From the NCBI GenBank assembly GCA_905221605.1, contig CAJNDS010001846.1, positions 89,501 to 153,500 on the forward strand: DNA of 64,000 nucleotides. Reading direction: 5' to 3'. This document shows positions 48,901-59,100 of the stretch, piece by piece; the stretch's first letter is position 1; each line of letters begins with the position of its first letter. The notes under the pieces were generated by a model, which ran no database searches, was not told the DNA's origin, and saw only the letters and a program-made list of their open reading frames with translations. This DNA comes from Symbiodinium natans (lineage: Eukaryota; Sar; Dinophyceae; Suessiales; Symbiodiniaceae). Made by a program: the position numbers and the translations under genes.

Positions 48901-50285
48901 TCTAGGCTTTAGGCTTTAGGCTTTAGGCTTTAGGCTTTAGGCTTTAGGGCTTAGGGTTTAGGGTAAAGGGTTTAGGGTATAAGGTAATTACGAAGTCGTA
49001 GCCTTGCCGGTGCGGGGCAGGGCTCAGGGTCGCGGGGCACTCCGGGACCTCTGAGCCCTAAACCTACCGACTGAGGCTCTCGGCTTTCAGTTGCGCTCAG
49101 CCGTTTGGGGTTTAGGGTTTAGGGTTTAGGGTTTAGGGTTTAGGGTTTAGGGTTTAGGGTTCAGGGTTCAGGGTTCAGGGGGTTATTAACTGATGCTCGG
49201 TTTCGGGGTCCCTCTGAAATTCGGCGTCTCACAGTCGGTCCAGCAAATGGACCACCCTAACCCCGAAGCCCCTACACCCTCCCTCGGGCCCAACGTTGAG
49301 ATCAGATAAGATCTTAGCCCATGAGGGGCCTCAACCCTAACTGTAAACCCTGAACCTTACACCCTAAGCCCTGTAAACACGAGACTTGGGATTCTAGGGG
49401 TTTACGTAGGGCTTGGGGCCGCGGGTTGCATGCAGCCTGTGCTGGGCGCATGTGTCTCTGTTCAGGGCTTCGGGCTTAGGGTTGAGTAAAGGCCTCAGCA
49501 CGTGTCTCCCCAACATCTCTTAAGTCTAGGGCTGGCAATGAGAACTCATAGGGGTCAAGACGGCATACCTGAGACTCTATTTACCTTAGTAGCTGGCCCT
49601 TAATTAGTAGGTATTACCGTGTAACCCATAAAACTGTAGGTACAGCGAGTTTCAGGCAGGGCTTGTAGGGCTTAGAGTTTACGAACCGCGACCCGCACCT
49701 TCCGAAAGCTGCTCCAAATGCTAAACCCTAAAGCGTAAACCCTAAACCCTAAAACCCTGGACCTGAAACCCCTTAGCTTGAAGCCAGGAGCCCTTTAAAA
49801 CCAACAAGGGGATTTCGGAAAATAGGGGAGGTACCCGCCCTCACTTACGCCCCAAGATGCTGTAATCCTCAGATACGCCCCCAAAAGACCGCAATCCTCT
49901 TAACGGAACTCCCAAACCCTAAACCCTAAACCCTAAACCCTAAACCCTAAACCCTAAACCCTAAACCCTAAACCCTAAACCCTAAACCCTAAAACCCCCA
50001 CTACCCCTACTTTCGGAAGCCCCACAAAGGCCCAAGAAGCCTCGCGCCGATAGACCCACCACTACCGCGAACCGTAAGGATGCTAAACCCTAAACCCTAA
50101 ACCCTAAACCCTAAACCCTAAATCCTAAACCCTAAACCCTAAACCCCAAACCCCAAACCCTAAACCCTAAACCCCAAACTTCAAACCCCAAACCCCAAAC
50201 CCTAAACCGAACTGGATGCATGAAAGCCATGAGAGCCCCGGACCAGGTCATGTCGTCTGGCAGGTTCTCGACAGTAATCTTGTGC
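45864..50285 (-). CDS. Split gene span: RRM of SR splicing-factor type
   Basis: Four small exons (50.24, 47.83, 46.81, 45.86 kb) give successive elements of one RNA-recognition motif: beta1/RNP2 HKITVENLPDDMT, beta2 SSITFARTF, beta3/RNP1 NRGMLEYQ and helix 2/beta4 DADNAIRELDDRRAGLNGF. The ITVENLP start and the short RGMLEY in place of RGFAFVEF resemble the second, pseudo-RRM of SRSF1-like SR proteins, which bind exonic enhancer RNA and recruit spliceosomal factors in the nucleus. Joins 47.83-46.81-45.86 are phase 0. Between 50.24 and 47.83 a small exon of length 1 modulo 3 is missing (a 10-base candidate reading FRK lies at about 49.70 kb). The RED-rich exons upstream may be the charged domain of the same or a neighbouring gene. 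Confidence 0.72.
46270..46505. other. Unique island, open in several frames
   Basis: About 240 bp, GC-rich, no heptamers. Minus frame (46269-46505) reads ASKAAQRPQREAQRHWLARV; plus frames are equally open. The flanking RRM exons do not need it. Confidence 0.35.
46814..46849 (-). CDS. RRM exon 3 (NRGMLEYQ)
   Basis: Acceptor CTGAAG|G, GA donor TATCAG|GAGCCT, 12 codons: VNGTNRGMLEYQ, the RNP1 strand of a pseudo-RRM. Confidence 0.78.
46885..47235. repeat. Long TTTAGGG array
   Basis: About 48 units with a short TTCAGGG sub-block near 47.15 kb. Confidence 0.95.
47832..47870 (-). CDS. RRM exon 2 (SSITFARTF)
   Basis: Acceptor TGACAG|G, GC donor TTCCAG|GCCAGT, 13 codons: DFGSSITFARTFQ, matching the beta2 region (GxVxFAxV) of pseudo-RRMs. 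Confidence 0.78.
48122..48255. repeat. GGGCTTA variant heptamer array
   Basis: Nineteen or so identical GGGCTTA units, then reversion to GGGTTTA. Confidence 0.95.
48808..48965. repeat. TTTAGGG array passing into CTTTAGG units
   Basis: Thirteen TTTAGGG units followed by six TTTAGGC units. Confidence 0.93.
49913..50210. repeat. CCCTAAA arrays with CCCCAAA variant
   Basis: Two arrays (49913-49993 and 50081-50210) separated by a short unique stretch without clear exon; the second contains clustered CCCCAAA. Confidence 0.9.
50244..50285 (-). CDS. RRM exon 1 (HKITVENLPDDMT)
   Basis: Acceptor TGCAAG|G, GT donor ACCTG|GTCCGG. Reads HKITVENLPDDMT, the RNP2 strand and start of helix 1. Confidence 0.82.
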
Positions 50286-50337
50286 CTTGCAGAGGTCATC
50301 GGTGCTTACGGATGTCTTTGGGGGCCTTCGGGTTCTG

Positions 50338-50480
50338 GTTTAGGGTTTAGGGTTTAGGGTTTAGGGTTTAGGGTTTAGGGTTTAGGGTTTAGGGTTTAGG
50401 GTTTAGGGTTGGGGGTTGAGGGTTTAGGGTTTAGGGTTGAGGGTTGAGGGTTGAGGGTTTAGGGTTTAGGGTTTAGGGTT
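50338..50480. repeat. TTTAGGG array with TTGAGGG cluster
   Basis: About 20 units; TTGAGGG variants are grouped near 50.41-50.46 kb. Confidence 0.92.
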
Positions 50481-50689
50481 GGCTTAGGGCTTAGCAGTGT
50501 AGGGTTGAGGCTTCGGGCTTTGGGGTTTTATAGGCTTCTCTAGCGACTGTACGGCTAGAAGGGGTAACTGTCCAGGTGTAGGGCTGTACAGGTGCACAGG
50601 GCTTCATAAAAGGTGCAAGTCCCCTGTTAGACTTCTTTCCGGCCTGGATCACAGGGGCTTGACATCCCATACAAAACCCCAAACAGGGC

Positions 50690-51200
50690 TCAGGGTTTAG
50701 GGAGAGTTAATTTGTTTTTAACAGGAGTATTGGTTTTTGATGGATAGCAAGGCATTTTAAAGGATGGCCTGACATCACGTCGACACAAATTGTGAGCTCC
50801 AAGCCTAATTTTAACCTCGATCAATTCGTGGTCTCTCCCTGGTCAAGTCCATTTCTGAACAAAACAGTCGTGAATCAAGAAACAAACAAAACCAACAATT
50901 CGAGTTCCGATTGAAGAATGAGAAAGTTAACCATCCACCACTGGAAAACCCCTTTTCCAGTAATTGGCGGAGTAGCTCAGAGTAAAAGGCTTTTTGGTGA
51001 CCAAATCACGCCGAAAGCTGGGATCTACCCTATGCTACCATCGGAGTAGAAGGAGTCCCCAGGAAAAGCAAAAGGAGGGGACAATTGCACGTATGCATGT
51101 ACGAAAACCAGCATATGCAACACATCTGCTGCTTGTGTTGTATAATGGGAAGCCTCTCACAACCGCGCCAACCTACCGACTGCCACCTGATCTGAGGCCT
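50690..51200. other. Unique AT-richer block
   Basis: About 500 bp of non-repetitive sequence with no convincing coding frame. A plus frame (50994-51332) is open from a TTG but overlaps the better minus exon at 51.2 kb. Confidence 0.4.
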
Positions 51201-51218
51201 GCTAAGCTGCTAAGCAAC

Positions 51219-51293
51219 ACCCAAGGCAGGCGAACACTCGTTGACGAAGGAGGCGCCCCTCCCCCTTGGCAACGAAAAGCTAGAACTGACGTC
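51219..51293 (-). CDS. Candidate exon, unknown protein
   Basis: Acceptor GTTCAG|G, donor TTGGGT|GTTGCT, 25 codons. Reads DVSSSFSLPRGRGASFVNE then CSPALG. Confidence 0.5.
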
Positions 51294-51449
51294 CTGAACC
51301 GAAGAAGCCCTAAATCTCCCAACCGGCAGTGAGCCATGAAGTGCCTAAACCCAAAACCCAAAACCCTAAACCCTTAACCCTAAACCCCAAACCTGAAACC
51401 CTAAGCCCCTAAACCCCCTCGAACCCAAATCTCGAATGACTCCAACGAC

Positions 51450-51492
51450 CCTCGCAAGGAAGGCCGCGCCTGCCCAGGGGTATCTTGGACTC
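51450..51492 (-). CDS. Candidate exon, unknown protein
   Basis: Acceptor CTCCCAG|G, GT donor GCGAGG|GTCGTT. Reads ESKIPLGRRGLPCE; an alternative frame gives WAGAAFLARVVGVI. Confidence 0.42.
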
Positions 51493-51542
51493 CTGGGAGA
51501 GAGTCAGTCGTGCGTACGCAAAGGAGATTAGGGTTCAGGACA

Positions 51543-51640
51543 TAGGGTTTAGGGGTTTAGGGGTTTAGGGGTTTAGGGGTTTAGGGGTTTAGGGGGTTTA
51601 GGGGTTTAGGGGTTTAGGGGTTTAGGGTTTAGGGGTTTAG
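51543..51640. repeat. TTTAGGGG octamer array
   Basis: Eleven GGGGTTTA units, one with an extra G. Confidence 0.95.
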
Positions 51641-51989
51641 GGGTGTGGGGGTGTGGGGGTGTAGGGTTTGGGGTTTGGGGTTTAGGGTTTAGGGGTGTAG
51701 GATATAGGGTTCAGGGGTTGGCTTCAGGGCGTGAAAGGTGTAAGGTTCAGGGCTTGGGGGTGTTAAGTTTCATGGCTTCAAAGTTTCGGGCACAAAGCCC
51801 TAAGCCCTAAACCCTAAACCCCTAACCCCTAACCCCTAAACCCTAAACCCTAAACCCTAAACCCCTAAACCTTAAACACAAAACCCCTGAACCCTAAACC
51901 CCTACAACAGAAAAAACGAACTTCTGGACTTGTGTGCTCGAACGGTCTATGCTCTGGGGCCTTAAGGCCCCTTTGGCTAGGGTTTAAGA

Positions 51990-52268
51990 TTTAGGGTTTA
52001 GGGTTAGACTTTAGGGTTTAGGGTTTAGGCTTTAGGGTTTAGGGTTTAGGGTTTAGGGTTTAGGGTTTAGGGTTTAGGGTTTAGGCTTTAGGCTTTAGGC
52101 TTTAGGCTTTAGGCTTTAGGCTTTAGGCTTTAGGCTTTCGGCTTTAGGCTTTAGGCTTTAGGCTTTAGGGTTTAGGGTTTAGGGTTTAGGGTTTAGGGTT
52201 TAGGGTTTAGGGTTTAGGGTTTAGGGTTTAGGGTTTAGGGTTTAGGGTTTAGGGTTTAGGGTTTAGGG
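51990..52268. repeat. TTTAGGG array with TTTAGGC block
   Basis: TTTAGGG units flank about 13 TTTAGGC units at 52080-52170. Confidence 0.95.
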
Positions 52269-52296
52269 AGGGATACAGGCCTCACCAATCCTCTCT

Positions 52297-52551
52297 TCAC
52301 ACTGGCTTCCTCTCCTGTTTTGCGGCTGCTCGCTTTGCAGCTTGCTGCGCCTTCGCCTCTTGGACTCGGTGGCGAGCTTCCTCTGCAAAGCCTGCTGAGC
52401 CGACAACCTTTTTTAAGCTGTTCAGCAATCGCTCGGCTTCCCAGCTGGTCATTCCAGCCACCCGCCCAGGGGGCTCCTCGAATGTATCTCCCATCATGGG
52501 CATGATACTCGTCGAGCCGACCTTCGTCGCTCGAGCATCGAGCCCCGTCCT
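52297..52551 (-). CDS. Alanine/glutamine-rich helical protein segment, unknown
   Basis: Open for about 84 codons up to TGA at 52297, with candidate acceptor GTTTAG at 52552. Contains MTSWEAERLLNSLKKVVG and HRVQEAKAQQAAKRAAAK: a charged amphipathic helix and an A/K/Q-rich tail, probably coiled coil. Internal AAAAAG|GTTGTC and CTCAGCAG|G could mark a further 16-base intron-like border but are not needed. Likely a terminal exon; family not recognised. Confidence 0.55.
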   Translation of the reverse strand, partial: RTGLDARATKVGSTSIMPMMGDTFEEPPGRVAGMTSWEAERLLNSLKKVVGSAGFAEEARHRVQEAKAQQAAKRAAAKQERKPV

Positions 52552-53423
52552 CTAAACCACGATAGGCGCGGCGACACCAAAAAGTTGGCTCGGCACGAGT
52601 CTGGGTTTAGGGTTTAGGGTTTAGGGTTTAGGGTTTAGGGTTTAGGGTTTAGGGTTTAGGGTTTGGGGTTTGGGGTTTAGGGTTTAGGGTTTAGGGTTTA
52701 GGGTTTAGGATTAAAGGTTTAGTTTTTTAGGGCTCAGGGTTTAAGGTCTGTGGTTTAAGGTTTAGGGTCTAGGGTTTAGGGTTTAGGGTTTGGGGTTTTA
52801 AACCCAGTTGCGGAGCGAAGTGGCACGTTTACCTTCAACCCCCTAGCGACCGAGAATTCGAACCCTTCAGTGATCTTACCTCTCCAAGAACCAAGGAACA
52901 ATAAGGTTGAACTTCATGATTCCTACAAAATAAGCAAAACTCTAAGAGTTTAAAGTTCATCTGTTGACTAAGTAAGCTTTGCAAGGGCACCCAACTCTCA
53001 AAAGGTGAACAAAGGTACCTCTGGCGTACTTGACGGATCTTGGGGTAACTAGAAGTAGCGCTCTGAAAAAAAAAGCCTGCTATGACTCAAAACACCCTCT
53101 TTTCACGCCAAATATAGCTGCCCATGAACCTCCAAAATAGCCCTGCCTAGAAGTATCCTACATCTCTGTGGTCAGAAAGCCCTAAACCCTAAACCCCAAT
53201 CCCTAAAACCTAACAGAAAGCCCCCTAGACTCCCAAACCGGGGGGCTGGGGGTCTAGGGGCGTCAAAGATGGTAGGGTTCGAGGGCTCAGGGTGTTTTGA
53301 TTTTTGGAGTTGGAACGCCCTAAGCAGCTCGAACCAGTAGGTTTGGGGCTTAGGGTTTAGGATTTAGGGTTTAGGGTTTAGGGGTTAGGGTTTGGAGTTT
53401 AGGGGATCACAGGCCCCAGGTAC

Positions 53424-53473
53424 GCAGCAAGCTCAAACTTTCCGTCGACGCGATCCTTAACAGAATCCGGTGG
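53424..53473 (-). CDS. Candidate exon, unknown protein
   Basis: Acceptor GCGCAG, GT donor GCTGC|GTACCT. In phase with 54.0 kb it reads HRILLRIASTESLSLL; another frame gives PDSVKDRVDGKFELAA. The island extends to 53.68 kb with open frames on both strands. Confidence 0.45.
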
Positions 53474-53689
53474 CTGCGCGTACACCAAGCATACAACAGG
53501 TGCACAACATGCTGTGGGCCCAATGCTCGCTGAAGTGGGCTAGTCCCAACTTCGAATCAGCATGCCATCTTGCGCCGTGAGCAGAGAGCTCGGGAGGCAA
53601 GGCGGAATATTGCCGATGCGCATGCCTGCTTGTGCTGAGAACGCCACGATGCACCACGACAATCCAACCGAGGGTCCAATCCCGGGGTC

Positions 53690-53945
53690 TAGGGGTTTAG
53701 GGGTTTAGGGGTTTAGCGGTTGAGGGGTTGAGGGGTTGAGGGGTTGAGGGGTTTAGGGGTTTAGGGGTTTAGGGGTTTAGGGGTTTAGGGGTTTAGGGGT
53801 TTAGGGGTTTAGGGGTTTAGGGGTTTAGGGGTTTAGGGGTTTAGGGGTTTAGGGGTTTAGGGGTTTAGGGGTTTAGGGGTGTAGGGGTGTAGGGGTGTAG
53901 GGGTTTAGGGGTTTAGGGGTTTAGGGGTTTAGGGGTTTAGGGGTT
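53690..53945. repeat. TTTAGGGG octamer array
   Basis: About 32 units of GGGGTTTA with small blocks of GGGGTTGA and GGGGTGTA. Confidence 0.95.
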
Positions 53946-53974
53946 AGGGTTAAGGGTTTAAGCATGACATGAAC

Positions 53975-54026
53975 CTTGGCAGCCAAGGCTCGTAGACTTC
54001 TCTGGCTTTGCGGAAGCCACCAGAGC
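53975..54026 (-). CDS. Candidate exon, unknown protein
   Basis: Acceptor GCTCAG|G, GT donor GCCAAG|GTTCAT. Reads SGGFRKAREVYEPWLP. Confidence 0.58.
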
Positions 54027-54088
54027 CTGAGCCAACACCCCAGGGAGTGTAGGGCTCAGGGCTTGTAGCCCCCTAACGCACTGCTGTA

Positions 54089-54526
<438 letters not shown>

Positions 54527-54961
54527 TTAATATTAGCATTCGTACTCGTATTAGTATTTGTGTTCCTACTCGTGCTCGTATTTGTATTGGCGTGCGTATT
54601 CGTAATAGTAAATTTGTATTGGCATGCGTATTCGTAATAGTAAACCCTATAAACTCCATGTAAGCCCTGTAATCCCTATAACCCCTGTAAACCTGTAAAC
54701 CCTATTAAATCCTATTACAAACCCTCTAAACCCTTATGAAAAAATGAAAACGAATGAACAAATGAAACTACAAACCACGTAAACCCTGTAAACCCATAAG
54801 CCCCGGAGCCCCAGAGTCTGACTTTGCATATTTCGGATAGGAAGCTTACGCCCGTTTGGGGTTTCGTGCTTCTGCAATAAAGAATTAAATAAGCCTACAA
54901 GTTGGGGATACGACTTTAATCAGCCCTAGACCCTGAAATACTAAACTAGACGCAAGAGGAA

Positions 54962-55052
54962 CCTAGGAATAAAAAGGTTACCCTTTTTGGGTTAAAGGGG
55001 CTTGTGAGGGAACCTAACCCTAAAGAAGAGAATACGGGCCCACTCTAGCTCC
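54962..55052. mobile_element. Short dispersed element, family 9 (second copy)
   Basis: TAGGAATAAAAAGGTTACCC, TTAAAGGGGCTTGTGAGGGA and GAATACGGGCCCACTCTAG parallel 39842-39930. Confidence 0.5.
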
Positions 55053-55817
55053 TACCCCCAAAGAGCTCAAGCAATTCAATCCGACACCCTACATCCCAAA
55101 AATGTCTACGCCCTATGACCCCTAAACCCAGAACTCAAAGACGAGATCCTGGCCAGAGTCGTACCTGAATCTGCCGCTGGCTCGAGGAGCATTCCGAAGG
55201 TTTCAACACAACGCAAGGCAGTGTTACAGGGATTCCGGGCTTCGGGCTTGCGGAGACCTCACTTTGGGCTTCTCGGGGCCTCTTACATAAGGCGTGGGGT
55301 TTGGCATGGAAGTTTGTAGCACCGGAGGTCTGGGCCCTAAACCCGAAACCCTAAACCTAGACCCAAAACCCTAAACCTAAACCCTAACTCTTAACCAGAC
55401 TGGAAGGGTTTGGAGTCTTCTGGGCCTCGGGGGTCTAAAGTGGAGGCTCGCGGGTTCCGGGAGAGGGGGAGGCTTGGTTCAGGGTTTAGGATTTGGGGTT
55501 TACGTTTCCTTAAGAAGTACTCAAAGCCCTACGCAACCCTAGACAGCCTAAGTACAAGTCTATCCAATAACTATAACTGCCAACCCCGCCCCCCCCCGCC
55601 CCCCCCGAAAATCATCTCAAAACTCGAGGCAGCCCTAGACATGCAGCACAAAACGTCCACTAACAACCTCCCCACAAACATCCCCCATGCCTCTGAAAGA
55701 AGCTTCCTCCCAAACAAGCCCTGTAAACCCGCAAAATCCTGAGGTTTTCGGCTTAGGGTTCCTAAACCCCTAAACCGCGCTCCCCAAACCCTAACCCATC
55801 GTCAAACCGATCAAAGG

Positions 55818-55924
55818 CTACTATTTGCTTGAGAACACCCCAAAGATAATAATCCCTATATTACCCCTTACAAGGAGGAATATTCTTAAGCATTTTTTGA
55901 GCGAGTTCTTGAAGCAAGTAGCAG
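55818..55924. mobile_element. Family 3 element
   Basis: Ends CTACTATTTGCTTGAGAAC and GTTCTTGAAGCAAGTAGCAG are inverted; inner AATCCCTATATTACCCCTTA. Partial ends of the family follow at 55.96 and 56.03 kb. Confidence 0.75.
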
Positions 55925-56065
55925 CCCCAAACCCTAACCCTAACCCCTAAACCCTAAACCTTCTTGCAGCAAATAGTAGCCCCTGACCCTAAACCCTAAA
56001 CCTAAACCCCAAACCCTAACCCCTTTTTTAAGGGGGATTCTTGAAGCAGGTAAGCCGGTGCACTC

Positions 56066-56122
56066 CCTGGGCGGGTTCGGATCCCGCGGCGGCTCCCGCG
56101 GCGGGTCGCGGGTGGCGCGGCC
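56066..56122 (-). CDS. Arg/Pro/Asp-rich exon
   Basis: Acceptor CCCCAG|G, GA donor CCCAGG|GAGTGC, 19 codons. Reads TRDPPREPPRDPNPPR, compositionally like the RED exons upstream. Confidence 0.65.
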
Positions 56123-59100
56123 CTGGGGGGAAGGGAACACTCAACTCAGCAGGGTTTCGGGTTTAGGGTTTCGGGTTTCGGGTTTAGGGTTTAGGGTTAG
56201 GGTGTAGGGTTGCGGGTTTAGGGCTGAGGCTTTGGGGTTTCTAGGGTTTTAGGGTTTAGGGTTTTTGGGGCTTAGGGTTTGTGAACCCCAAGCCCTAAAC
56301 TGCGTGAGAGCTTCGGGTTGAGATTGGGGATATGTTAGTCGGGTTGAGGGTTGAGGGGTTGAGGGTTGAGGGAGTAGGGCTTGTGGTTGCAAGGGTTGGG
56401 GATGATGGCTTGCGATGGAAGGATTGAGGGGTTCAGGGCTTGACGACAGTGACAAGGAACGAACCTCGTTTGGTGAAACTCTAACCCGACCGACTATGCA
56501 ACGAACCACGCACCATTGACAAAACGATATTCATTGCCTATACTGAACAAGGAACCCGAGCAAAAATTGTGACTTTTAGCAGCTTCGTAGGAATTAGAGT
56601 ACGCCAAAATCAAAAATCATTCGCAAGATTCCCAAAGTTGCCAAGTAGATACACAATATGAACAGGAGAGTTTAGGCGGGGGAAGTTCCCCGCCTGGTAC
56701 TCGCGGCTGCTTGCCCTGCGCGCGTCGCCGCGCCTCTTGTCGTCATACCTCCAAGGGCTCGTTCTTGGTTAGGGTCCTCACACATGCCTTGTACAACCAG
56801 AAAGCGACCCTATAAGTTAGCGGTCCTAAGCAGGGGCAACTTTTGTGTATGTCTGGCTGTAAACTTGATTGGGTACTGATAACCCTACTTATAGCTACCA
56901 TGAAGCTTCACGAGTGCAGCTGACGGTCAGCTTCGCCTTGGAGGGGCTTAAGGATCCATTTATAAGCTCGGCCACAACTGGGCTTCGCAATGGGCCTCTC
57001 TTACTAGGTGCGTTCCCTAGATTCGGATCTCTATTCGGAGCCATTACATCAGGGTAGCCACAAAGGGACGGGTCAAAAAGGAGCCGTGATTTGGATCACT
57101 GCCCAAAAACTACCCATCGACCCCTACATGGGCGGGGTCTTCCCGGCTTAAGTCATGAACCGACGATCATAAACCACTATATGCTTCAGAACCCCCAAAA
57201 CTGAAAAAACTAATAATCGCTGTGTTACCCTTGTCAGGAAGATTATGTGTTTTTGGGGGTTCTTAAACAACTCGCTGTAAACCATTAGCTGAGAACCAGC
57301 CCCACCCGCACGAATAGCTTCAAAGCCGTCCAAATCATCAAAGCTAAGCAAGCTCACTCGCCGTGCGTCAGGGCTTTGGCTGGCCCCTAAATCCTAATTC
57401 AGCCCTAAACCCCAAATCCACAACCCTAAACCCTAAAGCCCACAAGCCCAAAAAGCCCAAAAAGCCCAAAAAGCACAAAAAACAACAAAAAAAAGAAGCA
57501 CAAAAAGCCCCAAAACCCTAAAGCCTTAAAGCCTTAAAGCCTTTAAACCCTCGCCCAAGGCCCTCTTAGCGAACCGGCTCGTGGGTTTAGGGTTCAGGGT
57601 TTAGGGTTCAGGGTTTAGGGTTTGGGGTTTGGGGTTTAGGGTTTAGGGTTTAGGGTTTAGGGTTTAGGGTTTAGGGTTTAGGTGTAAGGTTTAGGGTTTA
57701 GGGGTAGGGTTGCTTCCCCAACCACAAGGGAACAAGAGATTCAGATCTCTGCTGTTTCGGCTTTTTGGTTCAGGCTTTAGGGTTTAGGGCTTAGGGTTTA
57801 GGGTTTAGGGTTTAGGGTTTAGGGTTTAGGGTAAGGGCGCAACGGATGCCCAAACTTGGCCAAGCAAGCCTTTCTCCGCAAAACTAACCCTAAACCCTAA
57901 GCTCTGAACCCCACGCCTTAAGAGCCTTGAACGCCTCATGCAACACCTGAAGCCCTGAAGCCCCTAAACCCCCAAAGCCTGCTTGCGGGGGTTCGTTCAG
58001 GGTTCTGGGTTCTGGGTTCTGGGTTCAGGGTTCAGGGTTCAGGGTTCAGGGTTCAGGGTTCAGATTTCAAAGTTCAGGGTTCAGGGTTCAGGGTTTAGCA
58101 CTCAGATCCAAAAAGCCCTAGTCCCGCGATTGCCTTCCGGGCCCTCGTTCGCCGGGTCGCTCGCCGCGCTCTCCTCCCGCGCGTGGCTTTGCTCAGGGTC
58201 CACGGCTAGGCTTCGGGTCTACGTCTCAGGGTTCAGGGCTTAGGTTGCTAAGCCCGAATGCCCAGGGTCCGCCCCTAGGGTTTAGGGCTTGGGGTCTACG
58301 TTTCAGGGTGGGTCGTGGGATGGAGACCTCTAAGGGCTTCGCCACTTTGGGAAGAGGGTTTTGGGGGTTTGGGGTCTTGGGCTCAAGGTTTGCGGGTTGA
58401 GGGCTTGTAGACTTTGGGGCTTAGGCTTGGCAAGCGGGATTCAAGGGCTCCTTGGGCAGCGAGGGCGAAGGTCTTTGGCACTGAAACCCTGGGATCCCTA
58501 GGATTTTGGGGCTCAAATTCCCTCGATCTCGAGGAGGGTAGATCGCATAGGGTTTAACCCTAAACCCTGAACCCTGAACCCTAAACCTTATAAGCCCCAC
58601 TCGACCTCGGGGAGGGTAGAAGTCTGCTTGCGGCTCGCGGTAGGCACGGTTGGACCGCTCCCCGTCCTCGCCAGGGGTGTTCAAGGTTTTGCGGGTAGGG
58701 CTGTTTAGGGTTTAGGGTTTAGGGTTTAGGGTTTAGGGTTTAGGGTTTAGGGTTTAGGGTTTAGGGTTAAGGGTTTAGGGCTCTAGGGCTGTTTCGGGTT
58801 TGGGGGGTTTCGGGCTTAGGGTTCTAGGGCTGTTTCGGGTCTTGGGGATTTAGAATTTAGGCCTCTGAGGTCTGTTTCAGGTTTGTTTGGCGCTTTCAAG
58901 GGCGTAATTTCAGGTTCCGTTCCTCCAGGGGCTTTAAGGGTTGCAGGGCTTCATAGGCGTCTAGGACCCCAAGACCGTAAGACTCGAAGACCCTAAGACC
59001 CTGAAGACCGGAAGACCTGAAGACCGGATGGCCTGAAGACCGGAAGACCCTAAGACCCTAAGACCCTCAGACCCTCAGACCCCTCAGACCCTCAGACGCT

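Noticed and set aside
50966-51040. GGCGGAGTAGCTCAG looks like the start of a tRNA with an A box
   Set aside because: No acceptor-stem partner, no anticodon stem and no GGTTCGAATCC-type B box downstream.
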